DNA from: Desulfuromonadaceae bacterium
GTDB lineage: Bacteria; Desulfobacterota; Desulfuromonadia; Geobacterales; Pseudopelobacteraceae
Direction: 5' to 3'
DNA length: 64,000 nucleotides
NCBI GenBank assembly: GCA_028683855.1
Contig: JAQUHA010000020.1
Span: 1-64,000, forward strand
Under the pieces are notes generated by a model that did no database searches, was not told the DNA's origin, and saw nothing but the letters and a program-made list of their open reading frames with translations. Position 1 is the first letter of the stretch. Each line of letters begins with the position of its first letter. Shown one piece after another: positions 55,945-64,000 of the stretch. A program made the translations under genes and the position numbers.

Positions 55945-56289
55945 GTGGAAAACTGTATTTTCTGTAAAATTATTCGTGGAGAGATACCTTCAAAAAAAGT
56001 CTTTGAGGACGAACAGATTCTGGTTGTTGAAGATGTTTCGCCACAGGCGCCGTTGCATCTGCTCTTTCTACCGAAAAAGCATTTTGAAAACTGTCTTGAT
56101 ATGACTATTAATAACGAGGCGGTTGTTGGTTTTATTCTTCGTAAAGCCGGGGAGATCGCTAAAGAGCTTGGGTATGCAGAATCAGGTTTCCGTGTCGTTC
56201 AGAATAACGGGGCAGGGGCAGGGCAGTCGGTTTTTCATATTCATTTTCACCTGCTTGCCGGGAGAGAGTTTGCCTGGCCGCCAGGCTAG
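55945..56289 (+). CDS. HIT family nucleotide-binding protein
   Basis: 114 residues starting with GTG at 55945 after AAGGGGGT. The HIT fold is complete: CIFCKIIRGEIPSKKVFEDEQILVVEDVSPQAPLHLLFLPKKHF, and the catalytic triad HIHFHLLAG near residue 97. The zinc-binding CxxC (CIFC) is present at the N terminus. HinT-like enzymes hydrolyse phosphoramidates of AMP. It is the last gene of the purine-pyrE run and converges with the hydrogenase operon. Confidence 0.95.
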   Translation: MENCIFCKIIRGEIPSKKVFEDEQILVVEDVSPQAPLHLLFLPKKHFENCLDMTINNEAVVGFILRKAGEIAKELGYAESGFRVVQNNGAGAGQSVFHIHFHLLAGREFAWPPG

Positions 56290-56297
56290 AGAAAAAG

Positions 56298-56334
56298 ATC
56301 GGGGAGCGTAACCTGTTGTTATACGATCCCCGAT
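56298..56334 (-). terminator. Terminator of the hydrogenase operon
   Basis: ATCGGGGA(G)CGTA and TA(T)CG(A)TCCCCGAT form a long stem with two interruptions. Read on the minus strand it is followed by CTTTTTC, so it best serves the minus-strand hydrogenase operon; on the + strand only TAATACC follows. Confidence 0.65.
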
Positions 56335-56353
56335 TAATACCATGTGTGACAGG

Positions 56354-57019
56354 TTACTTTTCTTTCTTTATTGTAAACTTGTAACCGCTGAACATACTCG
56401 ATATTTCGCTTCCATGCTCCTTGATATCCATCAGCCAGGCACTGTAGATATGGTTTATTATAAATCCGAAAATAAGCCACATACTTGAGTGGTGTGCCAG
56501 TCGCATCCCCTGATTTGAGAATATGGAGTACATAGGTGACAGTGCTTTATGCATCACACCGGCGGGAGCATGCTCGGCATATAGTGAAAATCCGGTGAGA
56601 ATCATCAGAATATATAGAAAAAAGAGAGCAAAATAAGCGGTTGTTGCTACTGGGTTGTGTCCGATTGATTCAGGAACCTGTTTGTCAACAAACATATAGT
56701 AACGTAGCATTTTAATCATTTTTTCCCTGCCGGCAGATGTTGTGAAAGGGAAAAATTCTTTCCATCCCGAATATTTATTTCCAATCAGAGACCAGATCAT
56801 GCGTGATAGGACGCTTACCGCAAACGTGTATCCAGCGGTAAAATGAATAAATCTTATCCACCCCATCGTGAAGTCTGAAGCGGAACTGCCGAATGAGACC
56901 GGAGTGCCGATAAAAAAACCTGTTACAGCCAAAGTGAATATGGAAAGAACATTTATCCAATGACTCCAGCGTACGGGGAGTTCCCATATATAGCATTTAA
57001 ATTTACAGGATTCACTCAT
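56354..57019 (-). CDS. Cytochrome b subunit of [NiFe] hydrogenase
   Basis: 221 residues with four to five membrane helices: WSHWINVLSIFTLAVTGFFIG, FIHFTAGYTFAVSVLSRMIW, ATTAYFALFFLYILMILTGFSLYAE and MWLIFGFIINHIYSAWLMDI. His residues in RWSHW, RFIHF, LAHHSS and INHIYS are positioned to bind two haem b groups, as in HyaC/HydC. It anchors the hydrogenase at the periplasmic face and passes electrons to the quinone pool. It is last in the small-large-cytochrome operon, 86 bases after the large subunit. Confidence 0.93.
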   Translation of the reverse strand: MSESCKFKCYIWELPVRWSHWINVLSIFTLAVTGFFIGTPVSFGSSASDFTMGWIRFIHFTAGYTFAVSVLSRMIWSLIGNKYSGWKEFFPFTTSAGREKMIKMLRYYMFVDKQVPESIGHNPVATTAYFALFFLYILMILTGFSLYAEHAPAGVMHKALSPMYSIFSNQGMRLAHHSSMWLIFGFIINHIYSAWLMDIKEHGSEISSMFSGYKFTIKKEK

Positions 57020-57105
57020 ACTTGCCCCCTTCTATGAGCCTAATGTTGTGCGGTTGTTTATATGAGAGCGTAACGATAGTCTTAACTTGTTAAGAAGGTT
57101 GCGAT

Positions 57106-58803
57106 TTATGTAACACTAACTTTTACAACCTCATTTCCATTTACATCCATTACATGGACAGCACACGCCATACATGGGTCAAACGAGTGAATAGTCCTCA
57201 GAATTTCAAGCGGTTTATTCTGATCCGCTATCGGTGTCCCTACCAGTGCAGCTTCATAAGGTCCGCGTTGCCCTTTGGCGTCTCGCGGTGAAGAGTTCCA
57301 TGTAGATGGAACAACTGCCTGATAATTCAATATTTTTTCGTCTTTTATTTTGATCCAGTGTCCAAGAGCTCCTCTTGGTGCTTCGTGAAAGCCATAACCT
57401 TTCGCCTCTTTCGGCCAGGTTGCAGGATCCCAGCTCTCGTTGTTGTGAATACGGTAGTCACCTTTTGAAATATTTCCGATCAGCTCATCGAGCCATTTAG
57501 GAGTCTGCTGGGCAATCAGCAGGCAGTCAATGCCACGGGCTGCGGTTCTCCCGAGCGTTGAGAAGAGAGCGTCGGCTCCAACCCCCAGTTTGCCAAGCAC
57601 CAGATCAACTACGGCTTTTGTCTCTTTATGTCCTGAGGCGTATGCCACCAGTATTCTGGCAAGCGGACCTACCTCCATCGACTTTTCTTCATACCGTGGA
57701 GATTTGGCAAATGAGTATTTTGCGTCGGTATCAAGATTTTTATACGGCGGTTTAGGTCCGGTATAATTAGCTTCGGATTCACCGTCATAAGGGTGAAGAC
57801 CTTTTCCGGCTCCGGCGCTGTTTTCAAACCACGAATGGTCAACGTATTCTGCAATTTTACCCTGATCTACCGGGATTACCTTTGATAGGTCCCTGTTCAG
57901 CAGTGCTCCTGAAGGAAACCACTGATTACCATTGGCGTCTGGGAACTCACCGTACGAAAGATAATTACCCACGCCTCCGCCTATGCCTGCCCACTCTTTG
58001 TAGAATGAGGCAACAGCAAGTAGGTCAGGAATGTAGACCTTCTCCACAAAATCCTGAGCTCTTTTAAGTAGTCGTTTTATTTCGATAAGTTTGTCGGCAT
58101 TAAGTGCATTCTGGGAATCCGGATCAATCGGAATCGACATTCCTCCGACGAGGAAGGTTTGAGGGTGTGGATTTTTACTCCCAAGGATTGCGTGAATTTT
58201 TATGACATCCTTCTGCCATTCGAGAGCTTCAAGATAATGAGCGGTTGCCATTAGGTTTGCTTCCGGTGGAAGCTTATAAGCCGGATGCCCCCAGTAGGCA
58301 TTGGCAAATGGACCAAGGCGACCTGAAGCGACAAACGCTTTTACTTTGTCCTGTACTCCTTTGAAGTATGTGGCAGAGTTGTTTGGCCAATCCGAAAGTG
58401 ATGCAGCCAGAGATGCCGTTTTGCCCGGATCGGCTTTCAATGCGGAGGTTATATCAACCCAGTCAAGAGCGTGAAGATGATAGAAGTGGATGACATGATC
58501 CTGCACGTTCTGGATGCCGATAATGATATTGCGAATCAGCTGGGCATTCGGTGGAATTTTTATCTTAAGTGCGTCTTCAACTGCACGTATAGATGCGATT
58601 GAATGAACGGTTGTGCATACACCGCAAAAACGCTGTGTCCAGAACCAGGCATCACGAGGGTCACGCCCCTTTAGAATTTTTTCGATACCACGGAACATGG
58701 TGGCAGAACTCCATGCATCTTTTATAACTCCAGCCTCAATTTCGGCTTCAATGCGGAGATGGCCTTCAATCCTTGTAATGGGGTCTACGACAATTCTAGC
58801 CAT
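57106..58803 (-). CDS. [NiFe] hydrogenase large subunit
   Basis: 565 residues. The four nickel ligands are Cys60 and Cys63 (RFCGVCTTVH) and Cys544 and Cys547 (DPCMACAVH). RIEGHLRIE at the N terminus contributes the Glu near the active site. A 15-residue tail (VMDVNGNEVVKVSVT) after His550 must be removed by a maturation protease before the site closes. It carries no Tat signal and would be exported folded with the small subunit. It belongs to group 1 uptake hydrogenases. The neighbours are the small subunit (3-base gap) and cytochrome b. No hyaD-type protease or hyp gene is in the window. Confidence 0.97.
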   Translation of the reverse strand: MARIVVDPITRIEGHLRIEAEIEAGVIKDAWSSATMFRGIEKILKGRDPRDAWFWTQRFCGVCTTVHSIASIRAVEDALKIKIPPNAQLIRNIIIGIQNVQDHVIHFYHLHALDWVDITSALKADPGKTASLAASLSDWPNNSATYFKGVQDKVKAFVASGRLGPFANAYWGHPAYKLPPEANLMATAHYLEALEWQKDVIKIHAILGSKNPHPQTFLVGGMSIPIDPDSQNALNADKLIEIKRLLKRAQDFVEKVYIPDLLAVASFYKEWAGIGGGVGNYLSYGEFPDANGNQWFPSGALLNRDLSKVIPVDQGKIAEYVDHSWFENSAGAGKGLHPYDGESEANYTGPKPPYKNLDTDAKYSFAKSPRYEEKSMEVGPLARILVAYASGHKETKAVVDLVLGKLGVGADALFSTLGRTAARGIDCLLIAQQTPKWLDELIGNISKGDYRIHNNESWDPATWPKEAKGYGFHEAPRGALGHWIKIKDEKILNYQAVVPSTWNSSPRDAKGQRGPYEAALVGTPIADQNKPLEILRTIHSFDPCMACAVHVMDVNGNEVVKVSVT

Positions 58804-58806
58804 ATT

Positions 58807-59946
58807 TTATCCCTCCTTAGTGGTTTCTTCAGGTTCTTTGTCCTTGCGAAGCGCGTTTAGTGCGCCGTGAAGAGCAAACGCAGCACCTACTCCCGTAACC
58901 AGGCCAAGACCTATCTTGTCCGCCGTGGCTTCAATGCCGAAGCCCGGAACATTCGGCAGACGTCTGTACATAGGTGACATTGTGTCCCAAAAACCGGGTT
59001 CCGAGCATCCGGCACAACCGTGACCTGAGGCAACCGGCCAACTTGTTTTTTCGTTATACCGCTGTGTCGGACAGTTATGGAATGTTGCAGGGCCCTTGCA
59101 CCCCATTTTGTAGAGACAGAACCCTTTCCGGTGCGCATCATCACCCCAATGCTCAACATACTGGCCGGCATCAAAGTGCGGTCTCCGTTCGCAGTTGTCA
59201 TGGATTCGTTTGCCGTAAGCAAAAAGTGGACGCCCTTTGCCGTCCATGGCGGGTATTTTTCCGAAGACGAGATAATGAACAATTGTAGCGGTAAGATTGT
59301 CAGCGTTGCAGGGGCATCCCGGGAGATTAATAACGGTGATTCCCGGCACAGCTTCTTTTACGCCCACTGCTCCGGTCGGGTTTGGTACGGCTGCGGCAAT
59401 GCCTCCGTAGGAAGCGCAAGTTCCGATTGCGATTGTAGCGAGAGCGCTGCCGCAGACCCGCCGTGCAATTTCAAGATGGGTTTTGCCGCTTGTACAGCCG
59501 TAAACACCGTCATCCTTCATTGAAATAGACCCTTCAACAACGCAGATATATTTGCCTTTGTAGTTGTTGATTGTGTTTTCCAGCGCTTCGTCAGCCTGAT
59601 GTCCCGCTGCAGCCATGATGGTTTCATGATAGTCAACAGACAGAATGTCGAGTATTATCTCGCCGACAGTTGGATTGGCTGCCCTTAAAAGTGCCTCGCT
59701 GTCACCTGTGCAGTCCTGAAAGTTGAGCCAGACAAGGGTAGGTCTTTTTACCTCATCAAGAGCCTGCGCAATTGTCGGACCAAAGGTTGCTGGTAGAGAC
59801 ATTGCGGCCGCCATTGCAGAGCAGAATTTGAGGAAATCACGTCTTGAAACGCCCCGTTGTTTAAGAATCTCTCCAACTGAGTACTCATCTGTTTCTAAAC
59901 CCTGTTTTGTGTTTTCCGATACTCTGTTTTTCTCTGTAATATCCAT
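58807..59946 (-). CDS. [NiFe] hydrogenase small subunit, Tat-exported
   Basis: 379 residues. The Tat motif is SRRDFLKF (residues 34-41) followed by a hydrophobic segment. The proximal cluster site reads DCTGDSE, with Cys79 and Asp82 where CxxC is usual. Further ligands are GTCASYGG and LPGCPCNADN. The medial and distal clusters are served by RPHFDAGQYVE, GFCLYKMGCKG, HNCPTQ and GHGCAGCSEPGFWD. A C-terminal hydrophobic helix (LGLVTGVGAAFALHGAL) anchors it. An Asp-ligated proximal [4Fe-4S] cluster is known for the actinobacterial-type oxygen-insensitive hydrogenase of Ralstonia. AGGGGG lies seven bases before the ATG. It is the first gene of the operon. Confidence 0.96.
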   Translation of the reverse strand: MDITEKNRVSENTKQGLETDEYSVGEILKQRGVSRRDFLKFCSAMAAAMSLPATFGPTIAQALDEVKRPTLVWLNFQDCTGDSEALLRAANPTVGEIILDILSVDYHETIMAAAGHQADEALENTINNYKGKYICVVEGSISMKDDGVYGCTSGKTHLEIARRVCGSALATIAIGTCASYGGIAAAVPNPTGAVGVKEAVPGITVINLPGCPCNADNLTATIVHYLVFGKIPAMDGKGRPLFAYGKRIHDNCERRPHFDAGQYVEHWGDDAHRKGFCLYKMGCKGPATFHNCPTQRYNEKTSWPVASGHGCAGCSEPGFWDTMSPMYRRLPNVPGFGIEATADKIGLGLVTGVGAAFALHGALNALRKDKEPEETTKEG

Positions 59947-60010
59947 ATATAACCCCCTTTCAGAAGCTTCTGCCCTAATTTAAAACAGCTCAAATATATC
60001 TCTGATTTGT

Positions 60011-60027
60011 TTCTATTATATATAGAA
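60011..60027 (-). promoter_or_regulatory. Inverted repeat upstream of the hydrogenase operon
   Basis: TTCTAT (60011-60016) and ATAGAA (60022-60027) flank TATAT, in the 136-base gap between ppk1 and the hydrogenase operon. The minus strand shows TATAAT inside it, so it may be a -10 region overlapping an operator. A second repeat, CTGTAT/ATACAG, lies at 60060-60075. Confidence 0.35.
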
Positions 60028-60082
60028 TAGAAACCGGTTTTATCGCAATATATTTTATACTGTATACGCATACAGAGAAAAA

Positions 60083-62341
60083 TTAGTCCCGGTTCTTTTT
60101 TATTTTCTTCTTTTTCTGACTATCTTTAACCCTCTTTTCTGCTCTGTCGATTAAAAGTCTGTGACTACCTTCGTCAAGAGCATCATCCGGTGAGCGTTGA
60201 ATATAGCTGCCATCAGACTGCATATCCCAGGCTGATCTCCGGTCTGCCAGATGTGTTTCAAAGATTAACTGAATCTCTCTCCGTAGTTCCGGAGATTCTA
60301 TCGGGCATAGAATTTCGACCCTTGCTTCAAGATTTCGTTTCATCGCATCTGCAGAGGCAATATAACACTCTTCAGCTCCTCCGTTGCGGAAACAGTAAAT
60401 TCGTGCGTGTTCCAAAAATCTCCCGACTATACTGATTACTCTTATGTTTTCGGAAAGACCGGCTATCCCGGGACGGAGGCGGCAGGTGTCACGAATAATA
60501 AGGTCAATCTTCACTCCTGCCATCGATGCCTGGTATAAGGCTCGTACTATGTCTCCATCTTCAAGGGCATTCATTTTGAATTTAATCGAACCGTCACCCC
60601 CTGAACGATGTAATGATATTTCTCTATCAATTTTATCAAGCAGTGTTTTTTTGAGCATATTAGGTGCCGGAGCAAGTTTTGAATATTTGCGCTTGAGCAT
60701 AAAACCGGTAGTTAGAAAATTAAAAAGTTCAGTAACGTCCTCTGCAATTACGTTGTCGCAGGTTAATATCCCGATATCACTGTATAACCGTGCGGTCTCT
60801 GAATGATAATTGCCTGTTCCTATATGCAGATAACGCCTCAGCCCGTTATAATCCTGACGTACAATCATTATGACCTTGCAGTGCGTTTTAAGTCCGACTA
60901 CGCCGTAGGTTACATGAATTCCAGCCTCCTCCATTCTTTCCGCAAGACTGATATTTGTGGCTTCGTCAAAACGTGCTTTCAATTCGACAACAACAGCTAC
61001 CTGTTTGCCATTCTGGGCTGCCAGTATGAGAGCGTCTATAATCCGGCTCTGCCTTGATGTACGATAGAGCGTCATTTTGATGCCGCGAACTTTGGAGTCA
61101 ATCGCAGCCTCCCGTAAGAAGCGTTCTACTGATGTTGAAAATGATTCGTATGGATGCTGCAGTAAAATTGAACCTGCATCACGAATTATATGAAAAATGT
61201 TCCGTTGTGTAAGAAGAAGCGGGTGGTCTATTGGATGATGTGGAGTGTCGTGAAGGCGTGGAAAATCAAGTGTTGTCAACTCAAAGAGATCACGCATTGC
61301 AAGTATGCCAGGGACTTCAAATACATCGCTGCCTTCGTCCAGTTCAAGCTCTGCCGCCAGACGACCTCTATGCAGCGACTCCATCCCGCTGGCAATTTCA
61401 AGCCGAACAATTGGTGCAAACCGCCGCTCTTTTAACTCCGATTCGATCATCTCCATTAGATCGTCTGCTTCATCTTCATCTTTTTCCGTATTGGCATTTC
61501 TGGTAACGCGGAAAAATTCACATGATATGATCTCCATCCCCGGAAAAAGCATATCCAGATTGTTCATCATTAGTTCTTCAAGCCGGATAAAGTGTTCACC
61601 TTTACCGATTCTTATAAAGCGTGGAGTCCCCGCGTTCACCGGCACTTTGATGCGTACCAGAGAACTCTGCCTGGTTTTCGGGTATCTTAGAGATACGAGC
61701 AGATTAAGGGAAAGATTTGATATAAATGGAAACGGGTGAGCCGGATCGATTGATTGCGGTGTGAGGAGAGGGAAAATATTATGATAGTAAAATTCCCTCA
61801 GGAGTTTCTTCTCTTTTGGAGTCAGCTCGTCATAACGCTCGATAAGAATGTTCTTTTCTTCCAGAAGTGAGCAGATCTCTCTAAAAGCCTTCTCTTTATC
61901 CGCTTCCAGATCTCGAATAGCAGCATAACACTCTGTAACCTGTTGACGAGCTGTTCTGCCATCAAGGGTTAACTCACGCATTCCGGCTCCTATCTGCTGC
62001 TTTAAACCCCCTATGCGCTTCATGAAAAATTCGTCCAGATTATTACTTACTATTGCAATAAATTTAAGGCGTTCAAGAAGCGGTGTTCTCGAGTCTTCGG
62101 CTTCGTGAAGAACCCGGCGATTAAATGACAGCCATGTAAGCTCTCGATTTAAAAACCATTCACTGTCATTCAGGTCAAATCCAGTAGATTCTGTCAGCTG
62201 CTCCTGGTGCTCTAACTTGACATACCGCTCTTCGTGTCTGTCACCTTTTTTTGCCTTGGACTGTTCGAGTGACAGAGAGCCTTCTGCAATCTGCACGTTC
62301 TTCTTTGAGTTATGTCTGTTTTTAGCTGTAGGGACTTTCAT
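60083..62341 (-). CDS. ppk: Polyphosphate kinase 1
   Basis: 752 residues. The N-terminal 55 residues are a basic, poorly conserved extension. The core begins EWFLNRELTWLSFNRRVLHEAED, with VSNNLDEFFMKRIGGLKQQI, IKMTLYRTSRQSRIIDALILAAQNGKQVAVVVELKARFDEA, the catalytic His in VVGLKTHCKVIMIV, YLHIGTGNYHSETARLYSDIG and a second conserved His in GRFLEHARIYCF. The C-terminal 60 residues are a charged tail not seen in shorter homologues. It polymerises the gamma-phosphate of ATP into polyphosphate. GGAG lies six bases before the ATG. It is divergent from the helicase at 62475. Confidence 0.97.
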   Translation of the reverse strand: MKVPTAKNRHNSKKNVQIAEGSLSLEQSKAKKGDRHEERYVKLEHQEQLTESTGFDLNDSEWFLNRELTWLSFNRRVLHEAEDSRTPLLERLKFIAIVSNNLDEFFMKRIGGLKQQIGAGMRELTLDGRTARQQVTECYAAIRDLEADKEKAFREICSLLEEKNILIERYDELTPKEKKLLREFYYHNIFPLLTPQSIDPAHPFPFISNLSLNLLVSLRYPKTRQSSLVRIKVPVNAGTPRFIRIGKGEHFIRLEELMMNNLDMLFPGMEIISCEFFRVTRNANTEKDEDEADDLMEMIESELKERRFAPIVRLEIASGMESLHRGRLAAELELDEGSDVFEVPGILAMRDLFELTTLDFPRLHDTPHHPIDHPLLLTQRNIFHIIRDAGSILLQHPYESFSTSVERFLREAAIDSKVRGIKMTLYRTSRQSRIIDALILAAQNGKQVAVVVELKARFDEATNISLAERMEEAGIHVTYGVVGLKTHCKVIMIVRQDYNGLRRYLHIGTGNYHSETARLYSDIGILTCDNVIAEDVTELFNFLTTGFMLKRKYSKLAPAPNMLKKTLLDKIDREISLHRSGGDGSIKFKMNALEDGDIVRALYQASMAGVKIDLIIRDTCRLRPGIAGLSENIRVISIVGRFLEHARIYCFRNGGAEECYIASADAMKRNLEARVEILCPIESPELRREIQLIFETHLADRRSAWDMQSDGSYIQRSPDDALDEGSHRLLIDRAEKRVKDSQKKKKIKKNRD

Positions 62342-62474
62342 CTCTGCTCCATTTTTAAAATTTAGCGATCGTTATTGATTCTACCGAAAATATGACTCTA
62401 CACAAGCAGCTTTCTATGTTGAAGATTTAAAAACAAAATTGCCTCAGTTACCCCTTCGTGTTAAACCATAAACT

Positions 62475-64000
62475 ATGAAAAAACTGAATTCACCTCAGCA
62501 GCTTGCTGTAAATACAATTGAAGGTCCACTGCTGATTCTTGCAGGTGCAGGATCAGGTAAAACCCAGGTCATAACAACTCGTATTGTCCACTTTTTAAAA
62601 GACCTGAAAGTTCCTGCGGAAAATATTCTGGCAGTAACCTTCACAAACAAGGCAGCTCGCGAGATGAATGAGCGGGTACTAGGTATGGCAGGTAGTCTGG
62701 CAAAAGGGATATGTATTTCTACTTTCCACTCTCTCGGGGTTCAGATCCTTCGTCGAGATATAAAGGCACTCGGGTTTAAACCTAATTTTTCCATTTACTC
62801 AACTTCCGACCAGTCAGGCGTCATACGTCAGGCTGTACGGGAGAGGGATATCGACCCCAAGAAGATAGACCCGGAGAGCATACTATGGAAAATATCTGCT
62901 CTCAAGAATCGTCTTATAGGACCTAAAGAATTCACCCCCGACAAAAACGATCCTCTGGAGATAGCGGTTGCAGCGGTATATCCACGATATCAGGAGTTGT
63001 TGAAGGGGTATAATGCAATCGATTTTGATGACATTATAATGCAGTCAGTGCGTCTGCTCCAGACAACACCGGCAATCCTCTCCCACTGGCAGCAGCGTTT
63101 CCGCTACATTATGGTAGACGAATATCAGGATACAAATGCCTCTCAATATCTCCTTATTTCGCTCCTCTCGAAAAAACATGGCAACATCTGTGTGGTTGGC
63201 GATGATGATCAGTCCATATATGGCTGGCGGGGTGCAGAGGTGCAGAATATTCTGAACTTTGCTCACGATCATCCTGGTTGTGTAACCATAAAACTTGAGC
63301 AGAATTACCGATCTACAGGTGCGATTCTGGATGCTGCGAACGCTGTAATAAAAAATAACAAAATCCGCACAGATAAGGCTCTCTGGACATCTGGGGGTAA
63401 AGGGCGCGAAATAGATCTTATTGTTGCTGAGAGTGAGGAGGACGAAGCGGTAAAAATTGTTGAACAGATTATGCTTGAACAGTATAGGGAGAAGCTGCGT
63501 TGGTCAGATATGGCAATTCTTTATCGCTCAAACGCACAGAGTCGTGCTTTTGAAGAAAAACTTCGGCTGGAACGGATACCATACGTAGTGATAGGTGGAC
63601 AGCAGTTCTATGAAAGGAAAGAGGTGAAGGATGCTATCGCTTATCTGAAGGTAATAGATAATCCAAGTGATGAAGCTTCTCTGCTTCGTGTCATCAACTT
63701 TCCGCGTCGTGGTATAGGTGATACAACTCTGATAAAGCTGAATCAGTGGTCAATGAATCAGAATGTCCCTCTGTTTGAGGCACTTGGCAGGGTATTTGAG
63801 ATACCTGATGTCTCACCCTCCTGTAAAAAAACGGTTCTTGCCTTCCACACAATGATGAAAGAGATTATCGGGGGTTTTACCTCTTTCAATATGGGGGCGC
63901 AGGTCAATGCACTTTTCAACAGGTTGCGTATTGAGGATGAACTTTATAGAACCTTGAATGATGTCCCACAGGCTCGTAAGAGAATTGAAAATATAGAGCA
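62475..64000 (+). CDS. UvrD/Rep-family ATP-dependent DNA helicase (3' end outside window)
   Basis: An open frame from ATG 62475 to the window end, 508 codons without a stop. MKKLNSPQQLAVNTIEGPLLILAGAGSGKT contains the Q motif and Walker A. NILAVTFTNKAAREM (Ia), ISTFHSLGVQILR, YIMVDEYQDTNASQY (Walker B, DEYQDT), VVGDDDQSIYGWRGAEVQNI (III) and LEQNYRST (IV) follow, then domain 2 (MAILYRSNAQSRAFEEKL, IPYVVIGGQQFYERKEVKD). It belongs to superfamily 1A; Rep, UvrD or PcrA cannot be told apart without the C terminus. It unwinds DNA 3' to 5' in repair or replication restart. Confidence 0.93.
   Translation, partial: MKKLNSPQQLAVNTIEGPLLILAGAGSGKTQVITTRIVHFLKDLKVPAENILAVTFTNKAAREMNERVLGMAGSLAKGICISTFHSLGVQILRRDIKALGFKPNFSIYSTSDQSGVIRQAVRERDIDPKKIDPESILWKISALKNRLIGPKEFTPDKNDPLEIAVAAVYPRYQELLKGYNAIDFDDIIMQSVRLLQTTPAILSHWQQRFRYIMVDEYQDTNASQYLLISLLSKKHGNICVVGDDDQSIYGWRGAEVQNILNFAHDHPGCVTIKLEQNYRSTGAILDAANAVIKNNKIRTDKALWTSGGKGREIDLIVAESEEDEAVKIVEQIMLEQYREKLRWSDMAILYRSNAQSRAFEEKLRLERIPYVVIGGQQFYERKEVKDAIAYLKVIDNPSDEASLLRVINFPRRGIGDTTLIKLNQWSMNQNVPLFEALGRVFEIPDVSPSCKKTVLAFHTMMKEIIGGFTSFNMGAQVNALFNRLRIEDELYRTLNDVPQARKRIENIE

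Overview
The window reads as a chromosomal segment of an anaerobic, Geobacter-like member of the Desulfuromonadia/Desulfobacterota. That assignment is an inference from gene content, not from an alignment. The indicators are a periplasmic [NiFe] hydrogenase with a cytochrome b anchor, a multihaem c-type cytochrome, a haemerythrin chemoreceptor, a GspE-type ATPase beside an HDOD protein, a long PurL without its glutaminase domain next to a free PurQ, and the rpsU-yqeY-cvpA-dnaG-rpoD block. Most genes are tightly packed housekeeping operons. Accessory material is concentrated at 1-5.4 kb and 39-43 kb, with single insertions elsewhere.

Layout. 1-5.4 kb: the 3' part of a repeat-bearing cytochrome c gene, two SUMF1-fold (FGE-like) exported proteins on +, then a minus-strand trio (SUMF1 protein, exported methyltransferase, two-domain carboxypeptidase-regulatory-like protein). 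5.4-8.8 kb: rdgC, obgE, proB. 8.8-14.9 kb (minus): rpsU, yqeY, cvpA, dnaG, rpoD and an exported coiled-coil protein. 15-23 kb (minus): glyQ, glyS, a haemerythrin chemoreceptor, hisH, hisA, a fourth SUMF1 gene, hisF and hisE. 24-27.5 kb: gapA, pgk, tpiA, secG, then tRNA-Leu(GAG) and a XerC/D recombinase. 28.8-36.3 kb: two exported or outer-membrane proteins, a PgpH-like HD phosphodiesterase, ybeY, a DgkA-PAP2 fusion with an apparent ATT start, and asnS. 36.3-39 kb (minus): a GspE family ATPase and an HDOD protein. 39.3-43 kb: a YycJ-type MBL hydrolase, a caspase/coiled-coil/DUF1566 gene split by an in-frame amber codon, and a five-copy 114-bp hairpin repeat. 43-56.3 kb: purB, mscS, a periplasmic helical protein and an OmpA protein, purL, recQ, purQ, purF, pyrE, tlyA and a HIT protein. 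56.3-60 kb (minus): the hydrogenase operon. 60-62.3 kb (minus): ppk1. The window ends inside a UvrD/Rep helicase gene.

How the genes work together. The purine genes (purB, purL, purQ, purF) and pyrE form a nucleotide block. hisH, hisA, hisF and hisE cover the middle of histidine synthesis, while hisG, hisD, hisC and hisB are not in the window. gapA, pgk and tpiA are a triose-phosphate operon. The PgpH-YbeY-DgkA/PAP2 run joins nucleotide second-messenger turnover, rRNA maturation and undecaprenyl/lipid phosphate recycling. The hydrogenase operon should feed electrons from periplasmic H2 to quinone through cytochrome b.

Most interesting points: the amber-interrupted caspase-DUF1566 gene, whose C-terminal C-type-lectin-like tail is rich in NNC codons and resembles a diversity-generating-retroelement variable region (no reverse transcriptase or template repeat was recognised here); the ATT start of dgkA; four divergent SUMF1 proteins without the FGE catalytic cysteine pair, one inside the his genes; the chemoreceptor coupled to hisH; and the Cys-to-Asp change at the proximal Fe-S site of the hydrogenase small subunit. 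Two real genes run off the window edges: the cytochrome at 1-927 and the helicase at 62475-64000.
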